Assembly (NCBI RefSeq): GCF_000019225.1
Contig: NC_010995.1
Span: forward strand, 3,976,501-4,040,500
Direction of reading: 5' to 3'
Source: Cellvibrio japonicus Ueda107
GTDB taxonomy: Bacteria; Pseudomonadota; Gammaproteobacteria; Pseudomonadales; Cellvibrionaceae
DNA: 64,000 nucleotides
This document shows, piece after piece, positions 44,547 to 54,095 of this stretch. Position 1 is the first letter of the stretch, and every line of letters begins with the position of its first letter. The position numbers were made by a program, and so were the translations under genes. The notes beneath the pieces were generated by a model. The model searched no databases. It saw nothing but the letters and a program-made list of their open reading frames with translations, and had not been told where the DNA came from.

Positions 44547-45767
44547 ATGCTTAAGCGAATTGCCGTCAAAGACGTAAAACTGGGTATGTTTATCTGCGAG
44601 TTCTGCGGTTCCTGGATGGAGCATCCCTTTTGGAAAACCAAATTCCTGCTCGACGATCCTCGCGACCTGCACAACATCCAATCCAGTGGCATCAAGGAAC
44701 TGTGGATTGATGTTGGCCTGGGACTCGATGTCGATACGCCCGGGCAGGGAAAGTCGCGCGAAGAGGTAGAACAGGAGGCGGAAAACCTGTTGCTGCAAGC
44801 GGGGAAATCTCAGCTGCCGGAGCGGGTCGCGTTCGATGAGGAAATAAAAATTGCGGCAAAACTCTGCGCTAAAACCAAAACGGCGGTCATGGAGATGTTT
44901 AACGATGCACGCATGGGCAAAGCCATCGAAGTAGAACAGGCCCAGGCCATGGTGGAGGAAATTTCCCAATCGGTGATGCGCCATCCCCACGCCCTCATTA
45001 GCCTGGCGCGCCTGAAAAATGCCGATGAATATACCTATATGCATTCAGTTGCCGTGTGTGCATTGATGATCGCCCTCGCGCGCCAGCTCAAGCTGGAGGA
45101 GCCACTGGTACAGGAAGCGGGGCTCGCCGGTTTGCTGCACGACCTGGGGAAAATGGGCATACCGGCAAAAATCCTTAACAAGCCAGGCAAGCTCACCCTG
45201 GGAGAGTTCACGATTATCAAATCCCATCCGCAAATCGGAGCCGATATCCTGCTCAATAATCCACTGGTGAGTCCGCTGGTGCTGGATGTCATCCTGCACC
45301 ACCACGAAAAAGTGGATGGCACCGGCTACCCGCACCAGCTCAAGGGCGACAACATTACCCTGTTCGCCAAAATGGGCGCGGTATGCGACGTCTACGATGC
45401 CATTACCTCCAACCGCCCGTACAAAAAAGGCTGGGCACCGGCGGAATCCATTCGCAAGATGGCCGAGTGGAGCAAGGGGCATTTCGATGAGCGGGTATTC
45501 CAGGCCTTTGTAAAAACTGTGGGAATTTATCCTACCGGCTCACTGGTGCGCCTGGAGAGCGACCGACTCGGCGTGGTGGTAGAGCAGAACGAAAAGTCCC
45601 TGTTACAGCCCAAAGTAAAAATTTTCTTCTCAGCCAAAACGCGCAGCCCGATTGTCCAGGAGACCATCGACCTGTCCCGCCTGGCAGGCAAGGATAAAAT
45701 TACCGGCCGCGAGTCCCCGGACGATTGGGGCTTTAAAAACCTCGATAACCTCTGGTTGGACTACTGA
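44547..45767 (+). CDS. HD-GYP c-di-GMP phosphodiesterase
   Basis: The product is 406 aa. An N-terminal DUF3391-type domain (about 1-130) opens LKRIAVKDVKLGMFICEF. The HD-GYP domain (about 150-330) has HSVAVCALM, GLLHDLGKMGIP (HD), HHHEKVDGTGYP (GYP) and VYDAITSNRPYKKG. It hydrolyses c-di-GMP through a bimetal site. It lies 105 bp after the GGDEF-EAL gene in the same direction. Its 3' end overlaps the convergent response-regulator gene by 7 bp. Confidence 0.94.
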   Translation: MLKRIAVKDVKLGMFICEFCGSWMEHPFWKTKFLLDDPRDLHNIQSSGIKELWIDVGLGLDVDTPGQGKSREEVEQEAENLLLQAGKSQLPERVAFDEEIKIAAKLCAKTKTAVMEMFNDARMGKAIEVEQAQAMVEEISQSVMRHPHALISLARLKNADEYTYMHSVAVCALMIALARQLKLEEPLVQEAGLAGLLHDLGKMGIPAKILNKPGKLTLGEFTIIKSHPQIGADILLNNPLVSPLVLDVILHHHEKVDGTGYPHQLKGDNITLFAKMGAVCDVYDAITSNRPYKKGWAPAESIRKMAEWSKGHFDERVFQAFVKTVGIYPTGSLVRLESDRLGVVVEQNEKSLLQPKVKIFFSAKTRSPIVQETIDLSRLAGKDKITGRESPDDWGFKNLDNLWLDY

Positions 45768-46150
45768 CGCGCATGGGCCCAGATGTCGATCAGTTGCTGG
45801 CTCAGGGTCATCGGATCAAAGGGTTTGGCAATGACACCCGAGGCGCCCAGGTTCAAATATTCCCGCACCTCCTGCGGCTGTACCTTGGCTGTCATAAACA
45901 CCACCGGCACCGGTTGCAGCGAGGGAAACTGACGCAGGGCACGCAGGGTTTCAGGGCCGTCCATACCCGGCATCATCACATCCAGCAAAATCAAATCCGG
46001 GCCAAATGCCTCGGCCTTTTCCAGGGCTTCACTGCCCGATGAACAGGGCTCGACAGTAAAACCGCTGATGGAGTCCAACACCATTAACGCAATGGCCTGG
46101 ATATCCGGATCATCTTCCACATACAAAATCCGCTCAAGGGGTTTGCTCAT
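45761..46150 (-). CDS. Single-domain response regulator
   Basis: This 129-aa CheY-like receiver has RILYVEDDPDIQAIAL (acidic pocket), acceptor Asp in LILLDVMMPGMDG, the Thr of VFMTAK and a Lys in VIAKPFDP. It has no output domain. Its start overlaps the stop of the upstream kinase by 4 bp, so it should be made with that kinase and probably receives its phosphate. Confidence 0.93.
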   Translation of the reverse strand: MSKPLERILYVEDDPDIQAIALMVLDSISGFTVEPCSSGSEALEKAEAFGPDLILLDVMMPGMDGPETLRALRQFPSLQPVPVVFMTAKVQPQEVREYLNLGASGVIAKPFDPMTLSQQLIDIWAHARQ

Positions 46151-48549
46151 GAACCTTCTCCAACAGTGGATTGCATCCTGCCGTCCGTTAGCAGCGGAAA
46201 GCAGGCATAAAAGGTGGCACCTTCACCGGGTATAGAATCAAATCCGATATTACCTCCCATACGTTCCACCAGTTCCTTGCTGATGGCCAGCCCCAAACCG
46301 GTTCCTCCACGCTGGCGCGAAGAGGACGCATCAGCCTGGGAAAACTTTTGGAAAATGCGCGTGCGGAATTCGTCGCTAATACCCGGCCCCTGGTCGGTAA
46401 CCGCGAGGCACAGTTCGCGCCCTTGCACCCTCATCCGCAGGATCACCCTGGAGCCTTCCGGCGAGAATTTCACCGCATTGGATAAAAAATTCGTCAGCAC
46501 TTGCTGCAAGCGCTGGGCATCGATATTCACACTGGCATCGCCTGCAACCGCGTCAAACACCAGGCTGACACCGTAATTTTCCGCATAGCCGCGCATCGAC
46601 TCGATCGATTGTTCCACAATCGGTAAAACGGCTTGCGGTTGCATGTAAAAATCCAGTTTACCTGCCGCCAGTTTTTCCATATCCAGCAAATCGTTGATCA
46701 GGTGCGCCAGGCGCAGGGCATTTTTGTGGGCGATAACCAGCATGTCGCGCGCGCGCACCGGTACCTCTCCCAGCATACCGTTGAGGATCAACCCCAGGGA
46801 ACCGGAAATCGAGGTGAGTGGTGTGCGCAACTCATGGCTCACGGCTGACACAAACTCATTTTTCATCTGCTCAATGCGCTTGCGCTCGGTAATGTCCTGG
46901 ATAATCGACCATATTTGTTTTTCCCTATGGGAGTTTTCGATCAACACGCCATTGAGTAATACCGGAATTTGATGCCCATCTTTATGTAGATAATGCTTTT
47001 CATAAGGTCCGTAGCGCCCGGTGATATGCAAAGATTCCAGCTGTTCCATTTCAGCGGCGGCATATTCTGTTGGCGTTATGTCCCAATAACTCAGCCCAGG
47101 AAATTCCTCGGCGGTATAGCCCAGCATGCGATAAAACTCGGGATTTCCTTCCACAAACGCACCATCCGCCAGGCGATGCAATGCAATTGCCACAGGAGAC
47201 AGCTGGTAGAGACTGGAAAGCTTTTGCTCATTCAGCTGGATCGCATTGCGCGCTTCTTCGGCCTGGGTAATATCCCAGATAAAGCCATCGAGGAATTGCA
47301 ATTGGCCCTGCTCATCATAAATACCCGTACCCACTTCCTGCACATAGCGCCAGCTGCCGTCGCGATGCAACAGGCGATACACCACATCGAAAGGTTCCCG
47401 GCGATTGACAGCCATTTGCACCCGATAGTAATGGCGTGCGATATCTTCAGGATGGGTAATCTGTGTCAGGCTGATGGCACCATCGCCCATAAACGATTCA
47501 GGCAAGTATCCACTGAGCCGTTCAATGGCCGGGCTGATGTAATGCATAGTCCAAAGCGGATTATTTTCGCAGCGGTAAACCGCACCGGGAAAATTGCGGA
47601 TCATGCTTTGCAAGCGCTCCTCACTGGCCTGCAAACGCTCCTGGTACACCTGTAATTCGGTAATGTCGGCATGGGTGCCAAACATCCATAGCGGTTCGCC
47701 CTGGTCCGTGCGACTCAACACCCGCCCACGGGTATAGACCCAAACCCAAGTGCCATCCTTGTGGCACATGCGGAATTTACTATCGTAAAAATCCATTTCC
47801 TCCGCGAAGTGTTGCTCCAGTGACTGGCGTGCCGCAGGCAAATCGTCAGGATGAATCATGTGCTCCCAGGCCTGGATCGACATGGGCGACAACTCCGCCA
47901 GGGTAAAACCGAGGATCGAAGCCCAGCGCTCGTTCAGGATTACCTCACCGGTCTGCACATTCCATTGCCAGGTGCCCATGTTGGCACCGCGAATCACCAG
48001 ATCCAGGTTTTTGCGCTCGCGCTCTAACTGGATACTTTGCTGCTTTACACGCTGATTGGACTCGTGCAATTGCAATAATTGTACGACCTGGTTTGCCAGC
48101 AACATCAACGCTTGTCGCTGGTGTGGCGTCAGCTGGCGCGGCACATAATCGATAATACACAGTGTCCCCAGTGCAATACCGGGTGTTATTTCCAAAGGCA
48201 TACCTGCATAAAAACGCAGACGCGGTTCTCCCAACACGAAAGGGTGATCGGCAAAACGCGGATCGAGATGGGCATCCCGAACTTCCATCAGGGTGTCCGG
48301 CTGCAAAATTGCATGGGCACAGAATGCGAGGTCGCGCTCGGTTTCTTCGCCCCCCAGCCCGATACAGGATTTAAACCATTGTCGCTGGGCATCAATCAGG
48401 CTGATTACCGCAATCGGTGCTTCGCACACCATCATGGCCAGCTGTGCAATATTGTCGAACTTTTGCTCCCGCGGCGTATCCAGGATGGCCAGGTGATGCA
48501 ACAGCATCAACCGCTCGGTTTCATTGGCGGGCTGGGGTGCACCTATCAT
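46147..48549 (-). CDS. Soluble GAF-PAS multi-sensor histidine kinase
   Basis: The product is 800 aa without membrane helices. An N-terminal GAF domain (about 20-160, LAMMVCEAPIAVISLIDAQR) is followed by three PAS/PAC modules (about 180-300, 310-435 and 440-560). HisKA has the phosphoacceptor in SAVSHELRTPLTSISG, and the HATPase has N box NFLSNAVKFSP, G1 DQGPGIS and G2 GGTGLGLAIS. It lacks a receiver; the next gene supplies one. Its start overlaps the preceding kinase by 4 bp. Confidence 0.93.
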   Translation of the reverse strand: MIGAPQPANETERLMLLHHLAILDTPREQKFDNIAQLAMMVCEAPIAVISLIDAQRQWFKSCIGLGGEETERDLAFCAHAILQPDTLMEVRDAHLDPRFADHPFVLGEPRLRFYAGMPLEITPGIALGTLCIIDYVPRQLTPHQRQALMLLANQVVQLLQLHESNQRVKQQSIQLERERKNLDLVIRGANMGTWQWNVQTGEVILNERWASILGFTLAELSPMSIQAWEHMIHPDDLPAARQSLEQHFAEEMDFYDSKFRMCHKDGTWVWVYTRGRVLSRTDQGEPLWMFGTHADITELQVYQERLQASEERLQSMIRNFPGAVYRCENNPLWTMHYISPAIERLSGYLPESFMGDGAISLTQITHPEDIARHYYRVQMAVNRREPFDVVYRLLHRDGSWRYVQEVGTGIYDEQGQLQFLDGFIWDITQAEEARNAIQLNEQKLSSLYQLSPVAIALHRLADGAFVEGNPEFYRMLGYTAEEFPGLSYWDITPTEYAAAEMEQLESLHITGRYGPYEKHYLHKDGHQIPVLLNGVLIENSHREKQIWSIIQDITERKRIEQMKNEFVSAVSHELRTPLTSISGSLGLILNGMLGEVPVRARDMLVIAHKNALRLAHLINDLLDMEKLAAGKLDFYMQPQAVLPIVEQSIESMRGYAENYGVSLVFDAVAGDASVNIDAQRLQQVLTNFLSNAVKFSPEGSRVILRMRVQGRELCLAVTDQGPGISDEFRTRIFQKFSQADASSSRQRGGTGLGLAISKELVERMGGNIGFDSIPGEGATFYACFPLLTDGRMQSTVGEGS

Positions 48550-51500
48550 GGGAGATTCCCTCCATTGTCGCTGCGAGTATCCGGTGCTGAGGTCCCTGTC
48601 GAGCCCGCGGGGAATAACAGTTCCCTGGCTGCCTCCAGCAGCGCCTGATTGCTCGCGGTTTTTTGCAACCAGCGCAAAGGCCTGTCCCGCCCCGCGCCGG
48701 GCAATTGCGTTTTATCGGTCGATGCTGTCACCACCAGGATCGGTAACGCCGGTAATTGTTCGCGTATTTCACGCTCATCCAGCCAGCGGATAACATCGGC
48801 GCCGTCCATATCCGGCAGTTTCAAATCCAGGATCAGCAGGTGGTAAGGATGTGCGGCCAGGTACTCCAGCGCGATAGCTCCACGGGTGGTGGAGTCGCAC
48901 CAGCAATCAGCCTGGCTGAGCAGTGAGGCCCATACCTGGCATACCGAGGTGTCATCCTCCAGGATAAGCACCCGCGGGTGGGATTCAGCCCCCTGATGCT
49001 CAAGGGACTGCGCACTATCTTCACAGGGTAATTCAAAATAAAAACTCGCGCCCTGCCCTTCGGCAGAGTCAAATCCTACTTTGCCCCCCATGCGCTCAAT
49101 CAATTCCTTGCAGATTGCCAACCCCAATCCGGTGCCACCTTTTTGTCGGCTATCGGATGAGTCTGCCTGGGAGAATTTGTGGAAAATACGCGCGCGAAAC
49201 GCCTCCGGAATGCCGCGTCCATGATCGGTGACCGTAACGCGCACAGAGCCCATGCGCCGACGGATATTGACCCAGACTTGCCCATTCGGCGGTGAAAACT
49301 TGGCGGCATTGGACAGGTAATTGGCTAACACCTGCTCCAGGCGCAAACTATCCACCGACACCATGGCATCATCGCTGTCAGGATCCAACACATAATGCAC
49401 ATGGAATTGCGCGGCGTAACTGGCGTTGGTTTCCAGGCTCTGACGCACAATGGGCAACAGCGACTGCATGTGGATTTCAAATTGCATTTTGCCCGCAACC
49501 AGCTTTTCCATATCGAGTAAATCGTTGACCAAATGGATCAAGCGCAGGGCATTATTGTGTGCAATCTGCAACATACGTGTTGCCGCCTCGGGTAGCGTAC
49601 CTGCGCCACCGGCGGTCAGGATTCCCAGGGCGCCGCTGATCGCGGTCAGGGGCGTGCGCAGCTCATGGCTGACCGTGGAAATAAATTCCGCTTTCATCTT
49701 ATCGACACGCTTGGATTCGGAAATGTCCTGCGCAATCCCCAGGTAACCAAAAATATTGCCCTCAAGGTCACGCAGGGCCGAGATCGCCAGTAATACCGGG
49801 ATGCGACTGCCATCATAGCGAATATAGGTCCACTCGCTTTCGTCATCCCAACCGGCCCGCGCACGTGCAACCAGTACCTCAAAACCCGCCTGGATATCCT
49901 GCCCCAGCTCGCGTTTAAGCTGCTGCGCACGCGCGGCCATTTCATCGGGGTCATGAATAATTTCCGGTGTTCTTTTGTCGATCATTTCTACCGCGTTATA
50001 GCCCAACAAAACTTCGGCACCGCGGTTAAACGTTTTGATCATGCCATTGACATCGGTAGCAATAATAGAAACCGTTGCCGCATCAAAAATGGCCTGGTTC
50101 AGTGCATTGGTCTGGGCCAATTCCAACTCAGTTTGCTTGAGTGGCGTAATGTCGGAGACATAGCCATTCCATAACACACTGCCATCGGGCAAACGCTCAG
50201 GTACGGACTGCACATGGGTCCAGATTAATCCCCGCTCGGGGTGATTCACCCGCACCGTGGCAACCCAGGGCGTCAGGTGAAGGGCAGACCAGCTGATACT
50301 TTCCCGAATCCAGTCCAGGTCCTCTGGATACAATACGTCAAGCATGCACGCGGCATCTTCACCCACATCCTGGGGATGGACGCCGTAAACAGCGTAAATA
50401 CCGGGGCTGGCATAGGGGAAAAAGGTGCTTCCATCGGGGCGGAGTTGATATTGGTACAGGAATCCGGGCACACGCTGGCTGAGCTTCTGGAAGCGATCGA
50501 GAATGGTTTTTTTCTCCCGCTCCTGGTGCCAGCGCTCCACCACGGAGCTGACCCAACGCCCCAGCAAACGCACAAAATCCTTGTCCAGGCGATCGTACTC
50601 ATGCTGGCGACTTTTGCGCGAGCTGAAACACAAGGTACCGTAGAGCTGGCCCTGCACCCACAGCGGCGCCCCGATATAGGACTCATCAGCGGAGTGGCGA
50701 TAGGCGGGATGATCGGCCAAAACACTGCCGGGGATATCGTCTTCTGCCACCACATCCCGGGCGCTGATGACCAAGCCTGCATAGGTTTGTCCAAGTGGTA
50801 ATTCTTTATCTGCCGGTAACCATTCATCGCGCATGGAAAAACAGATACGCACCTGGTACCGCCCGGCATTTACCTCACTGACAACCCCCGTGCCCACCCC
50901 CAGATAGCGCACAGCCAGGGACAGGGCCTGCGTTAATAATTCATCGCTTTCTGTCGCTGGCAGCGAGGCAATTTCGTTCAGTGCATGCAAAGCTGCCTGT
51001 TGGCGAATCGCAATCAGCTCCATATTTTTCCGCTGGGTAATATCGCTATAGACGCCCAGCATTAAACTCGCGCTGCCGTTTGCACTCCACTCCACTACCT
51101 TGCCGCGCGACAGTATCCATTTGTAACTGCCATCCGCTACACGCAGGCGGTATTCACTTTCATACATGGGCGTCTCGCCCTTGATGTGACGCAACATTTC
51201 ACTGTAACTGGCGCGTTTGTCCGCCGGGTGCACACGCCCGAGCCATTCATCCAACTCGAAAGAGCCGGTTTCATCAGGAGGCAGGCCGCACAGCCTGCGC
51301 CATTCAGGCGAAAAGCTGGCGCGCTCATGCACTATGTCCCACTCCCAAAAACCGGAGTCACTGGAGCGCAATGCCAACGCCAGGTGCTGGCGCGATTGCT
51401 CACTGGCGGCAATCTCTTTTTGCAACTCTGCGCTGTGCTCAGCCATGAGTTGCCGCATCCGCTGCCGGTTTAATTGAATAAAGGTAATCAATAAGAGTTC

Positions 51501-52511
51501 TGCTGCCAGCAATGCCAACAACCACTTGGCCAAAATACGCCGACCATCGGCGAGATAATCGCTATAGGGCTGGGAAATATCTGTCCAGACCGCGGCGGCA
51601 ATAACAGGCCCCGAGCCCTGTTCCCCCTGTAACAGGGGCCACCAGGACAACAGGAACATGCGCCCATCGCTAGCGGACAGGACACGCAGGTTGTACTGGA
51701 TAGGTATGAGGCTCTGGTTCCACCACTCTATTACCATGGGTCGGCTATAGCTCTCCAGCCGCCAGTCATTCAGGGTGATATGGCTAAGGCTGTTCAATTT
51801 GCGCTGGGTCTCTGCCCACAGTAGTGGTTCAGTTGCTGATTTGCGCAGGAAGATCGCCATATTGAGCGAGTCGTCGCGGTAAAAATCCGGCAGGCTATCG
51901 AGGGTGACTTCCAATACGGCAATAACACTGCCTTGATGCTCCGTATCGGCAAAAATCGGCACCAGCGCACTGTAACCACTGCCCTCTCGGCTGAGGTCCA
52001 TGCCCCACACAGGCATTCCGGTAGCAAACACCTGCGTTAACTGCGGGCGCAGCCCCGCCAGGCTATCGCCATAACGCTGCGGGCGCTGCATACGCAAAAA
52101 GCCCACCGCAGCGGGATTGAAAAACACGTTGAGCTGGATAACGCCATGCCCGCGCACGTTTTCCCAATAAGACGCCAGGTACCGCTCCAACCGCTGGCGC
52201 TGTTGTGCGGTGCGCTCAGCGGTACCCTGGGATAAGTCTTGTAAATAAATACCATGGGCTTCACGCACACGGTCGATAAACACCTGATCGCGCAAGATTA
52301 CCTGCGCCAGCAACATGGATTGATGGGTTAAATCGCGACTGAGATTGGCCAGTTGCTGGCCCTGGTCGCGCTGCTGCCAATCCTGCCAGTCGTGCCAGTC
52401 ATGCTGGTGCGAGCGCCAATCCATCATCAGTAGCCACAGGAAGCCCAATGCCAGGACAAGCGCTGCCAACCAGGACAGCCAGGAATACCAGCGTTTGACA
52501 TTGACCGACAT
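48546..52511 (-). CDS. Membrane hybrid histidine kinase with GAF, PAS and receiver domains
   Basis: I place the start at ATG 52511 (1321 aa); a TTG at 52553 would lie inside a terminator hairpin. A transmembrane helix (about 7-27), a large periplasmic sensor (about 30-325) and a second helix (about 330-350) are followed by PAS (about 375-495), GAF (about 505-660), two more PAS modules, HisKA (STVSHELRTPLTAISG), HATPase (NYLSNAAKFSP, GGTGLGLAIC) and a C-terminal receiver with acceptor Asp in LLILDLKLPDMDG. The HisKA/HATPase block is paralogous to that of the next kinase. Confidence 0.93.
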   Translation of the reverse strand: MSVNVKRWYSWLSWLAALVLALGFLWLLMMDWRSHQHDWHDWQDWQQRDQGQQLANLSRDLTHQSMLLAQVILRDQVFIDRVREAHGIYLQDLSQGTAERTAQQRQRLERYLASYWENVRGHGVIQLNVFFNPAAVGFLRMQRPQRYGDSLAGLRPQLTQVFATGMPVWGMDLSREGSGYSALVPIFADTEHQGSVIAVLEVTLDSLPDFYRDDSLNMAIFLRKSATEPLLWAETQRKLNSLSHITLNDWRLESYSRPMVIEWWNQSLIPIQYNLRVLSASDGRMFLLSWWPLLQGEQGSGPVIAAAVWTDISQPYSDYLADGRRILAKWLLALLAAELLLITFIQLNRQRMRQLMAEHSAELQKEIAASEQSRQHLALALRSSDSGFWEWDIVHERASFSPEWRRLCGLPPDETGSFELDEWLGRVHPADKRASYSEMLRHIKGETPMYESEYRLRVADGSYKWILSRGKVVEWSANGSASLMLGVYSDITQRKNMELIAIRQQAALHALNEIASLPATESDELLTQALSLAVRYLGVGTGVVSEVNAGRYQVRICFSMRDEWLPADKELPLGQTYAGLVISARDVVAEDDIPGSVLADHPAYRHSADESYIGAPLWVQGQLYGTLCFSSRKSRQHEYDRLDKDFVRLLGRWVSSVVERWHQEREKKTILDRFQKLSQRVPGFLYQYQLRPDGSTFFPYASPGIYAVYGVHPQDVGEDAACMLDVLYPEDLDWIRESISWSALHLTPWVATVRVNHPERGLIWTHVQSVPERLPDGSVLWNGYVSDITPLKQTELELAQTNALNQAIFDAATVSIIATDVNGMIKTFNRGAEVLLGYNAVEMIDKRTPEIIHDPDEMAARAQQLKRELGQDIQAGFEVLVARARAGWDDESEWTYIRYDGSRIPVLLAISALRDLEGNIFGYLGIAQDISESKRVDKMKAEFISTVSHELRTPLTAISGALGILTAGGAGTLPEAATRMLQIAHNNALRLIHLVNDLLDMEKLVAGKMQFEIHMQSLLPIVRQSLETNASYAAQFHVHYVLDPDSDDAMVSVDSLRLEQVLANYLSNAAKFSPPNGQVWVNIRRRMGSVRVTVTDHGRGIPEAFRARIFHKFSQADSSDSRQKGGTGLGLAICKELIERMGGKVGFDSAEGQGASFYFELPCEDSAQSLEHQGAESHPRVLILEDDTSVCQVWASLLSQADCWCDSTTRGAIALEYLAAHPYHLLILDLKLPDMDGADVIRWLDEREIREQLPALPILVVTASTDKTQLPGAGRDRPLRWLQKTASNQALLEAARELLFPAGSTGTSAPDTRSDNGGNLP

Positions 52512-52548
52512 GCAGATTCTCGCAGGCAAGGGAAACCGGACAGGCAAA

Positions 52549-52587
52549 GACAAGAAACCCCGTCCACTGGGGCCGGGGCTTCTTGTC
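52549..52587 (-). terminator. Long-stem terminator after rnfH
   Basis: GACAAGAAACCCCG pairs with CGGGGCTTCTTGTC (14 positions, one mismatch) around an 11-nt loop. The U-rich tail is part of the outer stem. It separates ratA-rnfH from the kinase operon. Confidence 0.75.
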
Positions 52588-52653
52588 GTCGATTATCGCT
52601 AAATCCAGTGTAGTGCAAAAAACGGCAGCACGCCGGGACGGCGGATAGCGGGG

Positions 52654-52977
52654 TTAACCCTCGGCGGACTCCGACTTTTCCGCGCGTTTGCGGCGGGCAT
52701 CCTTGGGGTCGGAGGTGAGCGGGCGATAGATTTCTACCCGATCGCCTTCGTGCAGGATGTATTTATCAGCAGGGTCCAACCCCTTGGTGCCCAGGGATTG
52801 GCCGAAAATCCCCATTTTGGCCGTTGCGACATCCAGGCCGGGAAAATGCTCGGTAATTTTCGAGCGGAGAACCGCATCCATGGCAGTAGTGCCAGGCTCC
52901 ACCAACAAGGCAATAATTTTTTGCTTGTGCGGCAGGGCGTAAGCCACCTCCACGGTAATCAAATCAAAATCAGCCAT
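52654..52977 (-). CDS. rnfH: RnfH-family protein
   Basis: This 107-aa ubiquitin-like (beta-grasp) protein of the UPF0125/RnfH family has LITVEVAYALPHKQKIIALL, KMGIFGQSLGTKGLDPAD and GDRVEIYRPLTSDPKDARRK. The C-terminal tail is basic then acidic. It is the usual partner gene of ratA, 26 bp upstream. The function is not settled; the name comes from rnf operons. Confidence 0.92.
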   Translation of the reverse strand: MADFDLITVEVAYALPHKQKIIALLVEPGTTAMDAVLRSKITEHFPGLDVATAKMGIFGQSLGTKGLDPADKYILHEGDRVEIYRPLTSDPKDARRKRAEKSESAEG

Positions 52978-53003
52978 TACGCATTACCTGTGTATCCAAA
53001 AAC

Positions 53004-53438
53004 TCAACCATATACGTGCTTTGCACGCGCACAAAGTGCATCTACCTGCTGGTTGCCGATGGATTCAAATACCTTGCCCAAGGCCATACCCAACAGGCGA
53101 TTTTGCAACTCGAATTCCAGCTCGAAACTCACCTTGCAGGCCAGCTCCCCCAACGGCGTAAAACGCCACACACCGCGCAGGTATTTAAACGGGCCGTCAA
53201 CCAGGTTCATCACCATCGCATGTGGCGGCTGCAACTGGTTGCGGGTGACAAAACTCTGCTGGACACCGGCCTTATGCAGGGTGAGGCGCGCCTCGACCCA
53301 ATCGTCACCGCGGGTGAGGATGGTCGCACCACTGCAGCCATCCATAAATTGCGGATAGGCTTCAATATCGTTCACCAGATCGTACATTTGCTGCGCCGAG
53401 AAATTGACCAGCGCAGATCTTTCAACTCGATGGGCCAA
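53004..53438 (-). CDS. ratA: RatA-type START-domain protein (ubiquinone-binding or ribosome-associated)
   Basis: I place the start at TTG 53438 (144 aa), because GGAG lies 6 bp upstream and the product then aligns end to end with the family (AHRVERSALVNFSAQQMYDL VNDIEAYPQFMDGC). The helix-grip fold continues with LVDGPFKYLRGVWRF and ends VDALCARAKHVYG. Members are described both as Coq10-like ubiquinone-binding proteins and as the RatA toxin that blocks 70S assembly. It is divergent from smpB, as in many gammaproteobacteria. Confidence 0.9.
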   Translation of the reverse strand: MAHRVERSALVNFSAQQMYDLVNDIEAYPQFMDGCSGATILTRGDDWVEARLTLHKAGVQQSFVTRNQLQPPHAMVMNLVDGPFKYLRGVWRFTPLGELACKVSFELEFELQNRLLGMALGKVFESIGNQQVDALCARAKHVYG

Positions 53439-53615
53439 TACAGACTCCACACAGGGCTTACGCCATACCAAAACAGGGTAGCGATTGTACCTGTCTGGCT
53501 CCCTGGCCGAAACCTCGACAACCGGAAGGGCTGGCCACAGGGTAGGGTTTTGCCGATATAATGCGGCCCCTTTATCCCTATCGATTCCCCACGGCTACGC
53601 AGGTTTGTTTGATCC

Positions 53616-54095
53616 ATGGCCAAGAAAAACCAGAAAAGCGGCAGCAATACCATCGCCCTGAACAAAAAAGCCAAGTTCGATTACGAGCTGCACGAGCGCT
53701 TCGAAGCGGGGCTTGCCCTTACCGGTTGGGAAGTAAAAAGCCTGCGCGCCGGCAAAGGCAATATCACCGACTGCTATGTGATCTTCAAAAACAACGAAGC
53801 CTGGTTGCAGGCCTGTCAAATCCAGCCGCTGCTCAGTGCCTCTACCCATTTTGTCACCGACCCGTTCCGCAATCGCAAGCTGCTGCTCAACCGGCGCGAG
53901 ATAAATCGCCTGCAGGAAGCAGTGGAACAGAAGGGCTATACCGTGGTGCCTATCGCACTCTACTGGAAGGCCCACATGGTGAAATGCGAAATTGCTATCG
54001 CCAAGGGCAAACAGCTGCACGACAAACGCCAGACCGAAAAAGAGCGCGATTGGGAGCGGGAAAAGCAGCGCCTGTTCCAGCGCGACCAGCGCTGA
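53616..54095 (+). CDS. smpB: SsrA-binding protein SmpB
   Basis: The 159-aa product has NTIALNKKAKFDYELHERFE AGLALTGWEVKSLRAG, the OB-fold core, then KLLLNRREINRL and a basic tail ending QRLFQRDQR. SmpB carries tmRNA into stalled ribosomes for trans-translation. No ssrA gene lies next to it. Its stop codon directly abuts the stop of the convergent LuxR gene, leaving no room for a terminator. Confidence 0.97.
   Translation: MAKKNQKSGSNTIALNKKAKFDYELHERFEAGLALTGWEVKSLRAGKGNITDCYVIFKNNEAWLQACQIQPLLSASTHFVTDPFRNRKLLLNRREINRLQEAVEQKGYTVVPIALYWKAHMVKCEIAIAKGKQLHDKRQTEKERDWEREKQRLFQRDQR

Noticed and set aside
52512..52553. TTG start extending the hybrid kinase by 14 residues
   Set aside because: The extension begins inside a terminator hairpin and adds no signal; ATG 52511 begins directly before the first membrane helix.
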